Part shown: positions 7,361 to 11,548 of the stretch, one piece after another
How the letters are laid out: each line of letters opens with the position of its first letter
Position numbering within the stretch: the stretch's first letter is position 1
NCBI GenBank assembly: GCA_017519965.1
Contig: JAFWRK010000078.1
Coordinates: 1-11,548 of the forward strand
Direction: 5' to 3'
Origin: Bacilli bacterium
GTDB taxonomy: Bacteria > Bacillota_I > Bacilli_A > RF39 > UBA660
DNA: 11,548 bases
Program-made: the position numbers and the translations under genes
The notes under the pieces: model-generated
Seen by the model: the letters and a program-made list of their open reading frames with translations, nothing else
The model's database searches: none
Told to the model about the DNA's origin: nothing

Positions 7361-7391
7361 AAAAAAAGGAATGAAATTCATTCTTTTTTTT
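7361..7391 (+). terminator. intrinsic terminator ending the 3311-7354 operon
   Basis: An A-tract plus GGAATGA pairs with TCATTC plus an eight-base T-tract around the loop AAT, giving a long stem with GAATGA/TCATTC (7369-7374 / 7378-7383) at its core. The final T (7391) also starts the next extended -10 element. Confidence 0.85.
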
Positions 7392-7399
7392 GTTATACT
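7391..7399 (+). promoter_or_regulatory. extended -10 promoter for the DUF1003 gene
   Basis: TGTTATACT (-10 TATACT at 7394-7399) starts on the last T of the terminator tract. Predicted start is near 7406, at the GGTGA ribosome binding site (7406-7410), leaving a leader of only about 9 nt. Confidence 0.55.
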
Positions 7400-7414
7400 G
7401 ATTATGGTGATAAT

Positions 7415-7942
7415 ATGGAAAAGAGACTAACAAAAAAAGAAATAGTTAAAATGCTATTAAAGAACAATGAATTAGAAGCACAAGATGAAGAAGAATTATT
7501 AGATTTATTAGTAGATCAACCAATTAGTATTGATGTAGATAAACAAGAAGAAGCAAAGATGACTAATGGAGATCGTCTAGCAGATAAACTAAGTGAAATT
7601 GCCGGATCATGGGAATTCATTATTTGCTTTTCTGGATTTTTAATTCTTTGGGTTGTTATTAATTCATATGTATTAACAAATGGTTCAGAAGTAGATCCAT
7701 ATCCATTTATCTTACTTAATTTAGTATTATCTTGTATTGCTGCACTACAAGCACCAGTAATTATGATGAGTCAAAATAGACAAGCAGCTAAAGACAGTTT
7801 AAGAAACCAAAATGATTATCGTACAGATTTGAAAAGTGAACTTATACTAGAAGATCTTCATCATAAAATGGAAGAAATCTTAAAGAATCAAAGAAAAATA
7901 TTAAGAATAATTGATTCCGACGAAGAAGAAGATAAAAAATAG
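7415..7942 (+). CDS. DUF1003 membrane protein
   Basis: A 175-residue protein with the complete DUF1003 signature, a family of small membrane proteins without a firmly established function. Conserved blocks are GDRLADKLSEIAGSWEFI (52-69), DPYPFILLNLVLSCIAALQAP (94-114) and IMMSQNRQAAKD (116-127). The two membrane helices lie at about 66-86 and 97-115, with a short loop containing the DPYPF motif. The N-terminal 50 residues are charged and acidic, and the C-terminal part (about 134-175) forms a charged helix, likely coiled coil, ending in an acidic EEEDKK tail. The stop is TAG, the only non-TAA stop among the genes here. The HEXXH gene starts 11 bp later, so the two are probably co-transcribed. 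Confidence 0.93.
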   Translation: MEKRLTKKEIVKMLLKNNELEAQDEEELLDLLVDQPISIDVDKQEEAKMTNGDRLADKLSEIAGSWEFIICFSGFLILWVVINSYVLTNGSEVDPYPFILLNLVLSCIAALQAPVIMMSQNRQAAKDSLRNQNDYRTDLKSELILEDLHHKMEEILKNQRKILRIIDSDEEEDKK

Positions 7943-7953
7943 TAGGTGTATTT

Positions 7954-8733
7954 ATGTCTAAGCCATTATATGAAAAGTTTATGGAAGAAAAGAATACTCC
8001 TCTAACAAAAAGATTTATAGAAGATAGTTTCAATATTATGATAAGAGAAGAACCTGAATTAGAACCTTTTATAAATGATTTTAGAGTGGTTAGGGCGAGT
8101 GAAAAGAATCTTGGAACATATTCAAATGAAAATAGAGTAATTAGAATAAATCAAAAAAATATTGAAAGACAAGGTGGCAATGAACAATTAAATGCTCTAG
8201 AAGTAATAAGACATGAAATGGAACATGCCAGAGCCCTAAAAAAGTTTTATGAAGGAAGAGATGATATAGAATCTCTAATAATAAATTACTCTCTAAGAGA
8301 TTATGCAATGATGATGGGAATGGATAGATTTCCAAATCTAGATAATCTTAGTTGGCCTTATTTAAAGTTTAATAAGAAAGAAAACTATGAAATTGATCCA
8401 GGAGAAAGATTAGCCGAAATAAAAGCTTGGAAGTATATGGTAAACTTTTTAAAGAATCAAAGAAAAACAGATGATTTATTAACCGCAAGATCTAATTTAT
8501 ATTATGCATATATTAGAGGATACTTAAATAATAGATATTATTTAGATGCTCCAACATATGAATTTTTAAGAAAAACAGGAATGTATCATAATTATCATTG
8601 GTTAAAGAATAGGGTAGATAAAAAAGATTATTCATTTGAAACAAGAATAACTTATGGTCTTCCAATTACATATCAAGAACATGAAGAAAAAGTTCTAAAA
8701 AAAGTATTATTAAAAAAACGTGAAAGAGAATAA
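7954..8733 (+). CDS. putative zinc metallopeptidase-like protein with HEXXH motif
   Basis: I do not recognise a named family for this 259-residue protein. It carries a classical zinc-binding motif in a helix-like context, VIRHEMEHARA (HEMEH at residues 87-91), and about 60 residues later an acidic helix DPGERLAEIKAW (149-159), where E151 or E155 could supply the third zinc ligand as in gluzincin-type peptidases. Between them lies a Met-rich segment (YAMMMGM). The C-terminus is very basic (KKVLLKKRERE). No signal peptide or membrane helix is present, so it is probably cytoplasmic, although its operon partner is a membrane protein. The start follows AGGTG by 5 nt. The last coding bases form the left arm of the terminator hairpin. 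Peptidase activity is predicted from motif and spacing only. Confidence 0.75.
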   Translation: MSKPLYEKFMEEKNTPLTKRFIEDSFNIMIREEPELEPFINDFRVVRASEKNLGTYSNENRVIRINQKNIERQGGNEQLNALEVIRHEMEHARALKKFYEGRDDIESLIINYSLRDYAMMMGMDRFPNLDNLSWPYLKFNKKENYEIDPGERLAEIKAWKYMVNFLKNQRKTDDLLTARSNLYYAYIRGYLNNRYYLDAPTYEFLRKTGMYHNYHWLKNRVDKKDYSFETRITYGLPITYQEHEEKVLKKVLLKKRERE

Positions 8734-8747
8734 TTTTCTCTTTTTTT
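8723..8747 (+). terminator. intrinsic terminator overlapping the HEXXH gene's stop codon
   Basis: AAAGAGAA (8723-8730, the last coding bases) pairs with TTCTCTTT (8736-8743). The loop TAATT contains the stop codon TAA (8731-8733), and the T-tract runs to 8747. Confidence 0.85.
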
Positions 8748-8763
8748 GTTTTAAAAAATGTTG

Positions 8764-8769
8764 TATGAT
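8764..8769 (+). promoter_or_regulatory. weak -10 candidate for the UPF0371 gene
   Basis: TATGAT lies 24 bases before the start codon in the only gap after a strong terminator. No clear -35 is present and the TG is not at the exact extended -10 position, so this is tentative. Confidence 0.3.
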
Positions 8770-8787
8770 TAATGAGAAGGTGAAAAA

Positions 8788-10248
8788 ATGGAAATAGGTT
8801 TTGATAATAAAAAATATGTAAAAATTCAAAGTGAAAAAATTAAAGAAAGATTCACATTATTTGATAAGTTATATCTAGAAGTAGGAGGTAAATTGTTTGA
8901 TGACTCTCATGCCGCAAGAATTCTTCCAGGCTTTAAAAACGATGTAAAAATATCAATGTTTAAAGAATTAAAAAAAGATCTAGAAATAATCTTTTGTATT
9001 AATGCCGGAGATATTGAAAAAAATAAAACAAGAGGAGAATATGGCATTACTTATGATCAAGAAATATTAAAGTTAATTAATAATTCTAAGAAAATGGGAT
9101 TTTCTGTAAATAGTGTCGTAGTGACTCTCTATAAGAACCAAGTAAGTGTCGATAAATTTATTAAGAAACTTAATCGTAATGGCATTAAAACCTATATTCA
9201 TACATTCACTAAAGGGTATCCAACAGATGTAGATACAATCGTTTCAGAAGAAGGCTATGGAGCAAATCCATACATTGAAACAACTAAAAAATTAATATTA
9301 GTAAATGCTCCAGGACCAGGCTCTGGTAAACTAGCAACTTGTCTATCTCAAATCTATCATGAAAATAAAAGAGGAGTTAATGCTGGTTATGCTAAATTTG
9401 AAACATTCCCAGTATGGAACTTACCTCTAAAACATCCAGTAAACTTAGCTTATGAAGCTGCAACAGCAGATTTAAAAGATGTAAATATGATTGATCCATT
9501 CCATTTAGAAAAATATGGAACAATTGCAGTTAACTATAATAGAGATGTAGAAACATTCCCAATTCTAAAAAATATTTTAAGTAAAGTATCTAAAAAAGAT
9601 ATTTATAATTCACCAACAGATATGGGAGTAAATATGGTAGGTTTCTGTATTACAAATGAAAGTGTAGTAGAAGAAGCATCTAAAAAAGAAATAGTAAGAA
9701 GATACTATAATGAATTAAATAATTATAAAATGGGTCTTTGTGATGAAGATACATATAAAAAGATTAAATTATTAATGAATGAATTAAAGATAGATGAAAA
9801 CTATCTTGATGTTATAAAACCTGCTTTAGAAAAGAAAGAAAAAGAAAATGGATTACCAGTAATTGCAATCGATACAGGAAATAGAATTATTACTGGAAAA
9901 CAAACTGATTTAATGACCCCAGCAGGTACTGCAGTATTAAATGCTCTAAAGCATATAAGTAGAATTCCAGATATCTATTTATTATCTCCAACAGTTCTAG
10001 AACCAATTCTAAAATTAAAGAAAGATATGGGTAATAATGAAAGATTAACTTTATCAGAAGTATTAACTGCTTTAAGTATTTGTTCAGTAACAAACCCAGT
10101 AGCTTATAAAGCATTAAAGAATATTAAAAAGCTTCAAGGATTAGAAGCTCATTCAACATATATAGTAACAGGTAGTGATAGAAAAACATTAAAAGAATTA
10201 AAGATAAATCTTACTTGTGAAAATGACTTTTTAGAAGAGAATTTATAA
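8788..10248 (+). CDS. UPF0371 / DUF1846 family protein
   Basis: A 486-residue soluble protein matching UPF0371 (DUF1846), a family found mainly in Firmicutes whose biochemical function is not established. Family landmarks visible here are the N-terminal GFDNKKYVKIQSEKIKERF, the block KLFDDSHAARILPGF (35-49), the glycine-rich loop LVNAPGPGSGKLATCLSQ (171-188), which resembles a nucleotide-binding P-loop, VNAGYAKFETFPVWNLPLKHP (197-217), and the late stretch NRIITGKQTDLMTPAGTAVLNALKHIS. The length is close to normal for the family and the frame is intact. ATG 8788 follows AAGGTGA (8777-8783) by 4 nt. It is flanked by terminators on both sides, so it is transcribed alone. Its last codons form part of the downstream terminator hairpin. 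Confidence 0.93.
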   Translation: MEIGFDNKKYVKIQSEKIKERFTLFDKLYLEVGGKLFDDSHAARILPGFKNDVKISMFKELKKDLEIIFCINAGDIEKNKTRGEYGITYDQEILKLINNSKKMGFSVNSVVVTLYKNQVSVDKFIKKLNRNGIKTYIHTFTKGYPTDVDTIVSEEGYGANPYIETTKKLILVNAPGPGSGKLATCLSQIYHENKRGVNAGYAKFETFPVWNLPLKHPVNLAYEAATADLKDVNMIDPFHLEKYGTIAVNYNRDVETFPILKNILSKVSKKDIYNSPTDMGVNMVGFCITNESVVEEASKKEIVRRYYNELNNYKMGLCDEDTYKKIKLLMNELKIDENYLDVIKPALEKKEKENGLPVIAIDTGNRIITGKQTDLMTPAGTAVLNALKHISRIPDIYLLSPTVLEPILKLKKDMGNNERLTLSEVLTALSICSVTNPVAYKALKNIKKLQGLEAHSTYIVTGSDRKTLKELKINLTCENDFLEENL

Positions 10249-10260
10249 TTCTCTTTTTTT
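10235..10260 (+). terminator. intrinsic terminator containing the UPF0371 stop codon
   Basis: AAGAGAATT (10235-10243) pairs perfectly with AATTCTCTT (10247-10255) across the 3-nt loop TAT. The stop codon TAA (10246-10248) spans the loop and right arm. The T-tract reaches 10260. Confidence 0.88.
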
Positions 10261-10273
10261 ATTTATAGTAATG

Positions 10274-10282
10274 TGTTATAAT
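10274..10282 (+). promoter_or_regulatory. extended -10 promoter for the GNAT gene
   Basis: TGTTATAAT, identical to the elements at 257 and 3283. Predicted start is near 10289, about 8 bases before the ribosome binding site. Confidence 0.6.
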
Positions 10283-10307
10283 ATTGCTTTCCAAAAGAGG
10301 GGATACT

Positions 10308-10733
10308 ATGTATAAAATAAGAATAGTTTGTAATGACTCTGATTTAGATGAAGTAGAACAAATTAGAAAAGAAGCATTTCATCTAAAAGAAAATGCCATT
10401 AATACTTTTAAAAAACATATTGAAAATGGTAAGATGATTGCGTTTTCTCTAGAAACAGAAGACGAAAAAATAGGTGGATGTTATCTAGGAGAATACAATA
10501 ATACTTTATATGTCTATTATTTGTTTTTAAAAGAGTCATATCAAAGAAGTGGTAAAGGAATAGGTAGAAGATTCTTACTAGAAATATTTAATCATAAGAA
10601 AGCAATAGAACTAATATTAAAACATAATTATGAGTATTCATCTCTTCATCCAACATGTACTAAACTAACTGAAATGTATAAAGAAATAGGCTATCAAGAA
10701 CAAACTAAAGGATACTATGTAAAAAGAATATAA
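10308..10733 (+). CDS. GNAT-family N-acetyltransferase
   Basis: A 141-residue protein of the acetyl-CoA-dependent GNAT superfamily; the acceptor is unknown. The core is visible: strand LYVYYLFLKESY (67-78) leads into the acetyl-CoA-binding loop QRSGKGIGRRFL (79-90, the Q/RxxGxG pattern), followed by the alpha-3 helix. Near the end, LTEMYKEIGYQEQTKGYYV (120-138) is the usual 'Y-x-x-x-G-F/Y' segment and final strand. I chose ATG 10308 because GAGGGG (10297-10302) lies 5 nt upstream. A TTG 24 bases earlier would give a longer ORF, but it sits before the predicted transcription start. The gene has its own promoter and is convergent with the small gene that follows, sharing a two-way terminator. 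Confidence 0.9.
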   Translation: MYKIRIVCNDSDLDEVEQIRKEAFHLKENAINTFKKHIENGKMIAFSLETEDEKIGGCYLGEYNNTLYVYYLFLKESYQRSGKGIGRRFLLEIFNHKKAIELILKHNYEYSSLHPTCTKLTEMYKEIGYQEQTKGYYVKRI

Positions 10734-10734
10734 A

Positions 10735-10759
10735 AAAAGAGCTATTATTTAGCTCTTTT
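10735..10759. terminator. bidirectional intrinsic terminator
   Basis: AAAAGAGCTA (10735-10744) pairs perfectly with TAGCTCTTTT (10750-10759) across a 5-nt loop. It follows the GNAT stop codon by one base. On the minus strand the hairpin includes the final codons (Arg-Ala-Lys) and stop codon of the small gene, followed by a seven-base T-tract. Confidence 0.9.
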
Positions 10760-11020
10760 ATTTTCTCTAACTGACTCTGTATAAGCATTAACTGTATCTA
10801 ATGCATTATCATAAGCAGGTACTACTTCATATCTACCATTATCTGCATCCCAAACTCTTCTCCAACATTCAAATAGATCTTTTGTTTCGTTCTTTATAAT
10901 AAATACTTCAGGTTCAGTTTGACCATTTTTAAATATATTTGTAAGTAGTTGAGTTTTTTCATCAGTATCTAATTCTGCATTTAATATAGCAGTTAATAAG
11001 TCTTCTATAGTAAATCCCAT
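10745..11020 (-). CDS. small acidic protein of unknown function, 91 residues
   Basis: I do not recognise this protein. It is soluble, without a signal peptide or membrane helix. The N-terminal part, GFTIEDLLTAILNAELDTDE, is helical and acidic; a middle segment has ECWRRVWDADNGRYEVV with two Trp and the single Cys; the end is a charged helix finishing in NKRAK. I set the start at ATG 11020: GGGAGG on the minus strand (11033-11028) lies 7 nt upstream. The longer frame opening at GTG 11041 begins at or before the predicted transcription start, and the ATG at 11035 would overlap the ribosome binding site. Its promoter is the only one in the window with both hexamers perfect, which suggests strong expression for a small protein. 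Confidence 0.8.
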   Translation of the reverse strand: MGFTIEDLLTAILNAELDTDEKTQLLTNIFKNGQTEPEVFIIKNETKDLFECWRRVWDADNGRYEVVPAYDNALDTVNAYTESVRENKRAK

Positions 11021-11044
11021 ATATTTACCTCCCATCGACACATT

Positions 11045-11072
11045 ATTATATAAATTTTTTATAATTTGTCAA
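11045..11072 (-). promoter_or_regulatory. perfect consensus promoter of the 91-residue gene
   Basis: On the minus strand TTGACA (11072-11067) and TATAAT (11050-11045) are 16 nt apart. Both hexamers match consensus exactly. Predicted start is near 11038, about five bases before the ribosome binding site. Confidence 0.8.
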
Positions 11073-11191
11073 TTAATATTTACACATAGTAAAAAATATA
11101 ACTTTGTTGATATATAAAGGGAAAATAGTGTAAGATTATACATTTACAAATTTCACTTTACAGCACCACTCGACAAATTTTTAAAAAACTA

Positions 11192-11219
11192 TTGCATTTT
11201 TATAAATGTGTAGTATACT
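11192..11219 (+). promoter_or_regulatory. possible promoter in the non-coding tail
   Basis: TTGCAT (11192-11197) and TATACT (11214-11219) are separated by 16 nt, each with limited mismatches to consensus. No coding frame follows within the window. Confidence 0.45.
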
Positions 11220-11306
11220 TAAATTACTATTAAAGATACAAGTATATTTATCGAATACCTGTAATCAATAATAGTATAGGTAATATTATAAAAAATAAAA
11301 AAACAT

Positions 11307-11350
11307 AATATTATCTAACCCGATAATATTTCAATAAAAGGAATATTATC
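11307..11350 (+). ncRNA. candidate switching hairpin: one segment with two possible partners
   Basis: AATATTATC occurs at 11307-11315 and again at 11342-11350, and its exact complement GATAATATT lies between them (11322-11330). The middle segment can pair with either side, never both. The first hairpin's loop has TAACC (11316-11320), complementary to GGTTA (11358-11362), which would allow a pseudoknot. The arrangement resembles regulatory RNA, but the stems are nearly all A-U. Confidence 0.3.
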
Positions 11351-11382
11351 ACACATAGGTTACACTTATTAATATATATAAG

Positions 11383-11464
11383 TATGTTAACAGCTATATT
11401 TTATAATTTTATGTACTAACATAAATTATTAAATATAGAAATATTATTATATTAACAACTATAT
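11383..11464. repeat. imperfect direct repeat pair, 17 bp, 65 bp apart
   Basis: The copy at 11383-11399 contains TTAACAGCTATAT and the copy at 11448-11464 contains TTAACAACTATAT; 15 of 17 bases agree. A shorter related piece (AAACTATAT) follows near 11475. Function unknown; low-complexity DNA makes chance likely. Confidence 0.4.
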
Positions 11465-11495
11465 CATTAAGTATAAACTATATAATAAGATTTTT

Positions 11496-11516
11496 AGCAA
11501 TAATTATTTGCTTTTT
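11496..11516 (+). terminator. weak terminator-like hairpin in the tail
   Basis: AGCAA (11496-11500) and TTGCT (11508-11512) enclose a 7-nt loop and are followed by a T-run ending at 11516. The stem is only 5 bp, far weaker than the other terminators here. Confidence 0.3.
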
Positions 11517-11548
11517 AAGTGACAAAGTTTTTAAAATCCAAAGTGATT

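Larger units (their letters stand above)
11073..11548. other. long non-coding A/T-rich stretch, possible structured RNA
   Basis: No frame on either strand gives a convincing gene; all are interrupted frequently. Content I can point to: a short, relatively G/C-rich patch at 11161-11173, a possible forward promoter at 11192-11219, complementary segments between 11225 and 11362 that could fold into hairpins or pseudoknots, an imperfect direct repeat (11383-11399 and 11448-11464, 15 of 17 identical), and a short hairpin followed by five T at 11496-11516. Together these could be a non-coding RNA of roughly 290 nt or a long leader for a gene beyond the window. In sequence this A/T-rich, short pairings arise easily by chance. 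Confidence 0.4.

Noticed and set aside
9890..10114. Minus-strand open frame of 74 codons inside the UPF0371 gene
   Set aside because: Leu-rich antisense shadow of a conserved protein region; no initiation signals.
11071..11095. DnaA-box-like TTTACACA near the tail, and TTATCACAC at 11346-11354, suggesting a replication origin
   Set aside because: Each differs from TTATNCACA at two or more positions or by a shifted base, no cluster is present, and no origin-linked genes (dnaA, dnaN) are nearby.
11166..11180. Spo0A-box-like TGTCGAG on the minus strand and TGTCGAT near 11041
   Set aside because: Each is only a 6 of 7 match to a short motif, and there is no independent sign of sporulation genes.
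11307..11350. CRISPR-like array from the repeated AATATTATC segments
   Set aside because: Repeats are 9 bp, only two direct copies, without regular spacers or cas genes.

Overview
The window looks like ordinary chromosome from a very AT-rich, low-GC Gram-positive (Bacillota-type) bacterium. Coding DNA is A/T-dominated, Arg is mostly AGA, ribosome binding sites are close to AGGAGG, and promoters have TATAAT -10 boxes, often extended (TGnTATAAT). UppP, the UPF0371/DUF1846 protein and DUF1003 fit Firmicutes relatives, including uncultured gut Bacilli. Every Trp codon in the long ORFs is TGG and no gene stops at TGA (eleven TAA ends and one TAG, counting the partial gene). This argues for the standard code rather than the Mycoplasma UGA=Trp code. 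The species cannot be named from the sequence.

Layout. (1) 3-248: the 3' end of a membrane-protein gene, absent from a simple ATG-based ORF search. (2) 285-1880: uppP (undecaprenyl diphosphate phosphatase, lipid-carrier recycling) and a membrane-anchored protein of unknown function, ending at a two-way terminator shared with a convergent TetR-type regulator. (3) 1901-3248: that regulator, divergent from a secreted, C-terminally anchored thioredoxin-like protein with a CPHC active site. The 139-bp gap between them holds both promoters and a perfect 13-bp inverted repeat that could be the regulator's operator. (4) 3311-7354: a probable three-gene operon of a large three-helix membrane protein of unknown function, a GT10 (fucosyltransferase-type) glycosyltransferase with an extra C-terminal region, and a DUF362 protein. 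(5) 7415-8733: a DUF1003 membrane protein and a previously unnamed-looking HEXXH protein. (6) 8788-10248: UPF0371/DUF1846 protein. (7) 10308-10733: GNAT acetyltransferase. (8) 11020-10748 (minus): a 91-residue protein of unknown function behind a perfect TTGACA/TATAAT promoter. (9) 11042-11548: about 500 bp without a gene, with a possible promoter, complementary segments that suggest a structured RNA, and a weak terminator-like hairpin.

Regulation is extremely compact. Several terminators run directly into the next promoter, with the last T of the T-tract also being the T of the TG extended -10. Three hairpins contain the stop codon of the gene they terminate. Predicted leaders are only about 9-20 nt, so the ribosome binding site lies almost at the mRNA 5' end. 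Three gene starts should be moved downstream of the longest ORF start (to 2607, 10308 and 11020). No insertion sequence, tRNA, rRNA or CRISPR array was seen. The most notable unknowns are the HEXXH protein, the 541-residue operon leader protein, the anchored CPHC oxidoreductase next to the TetR gene, and the structured non-coding tail.
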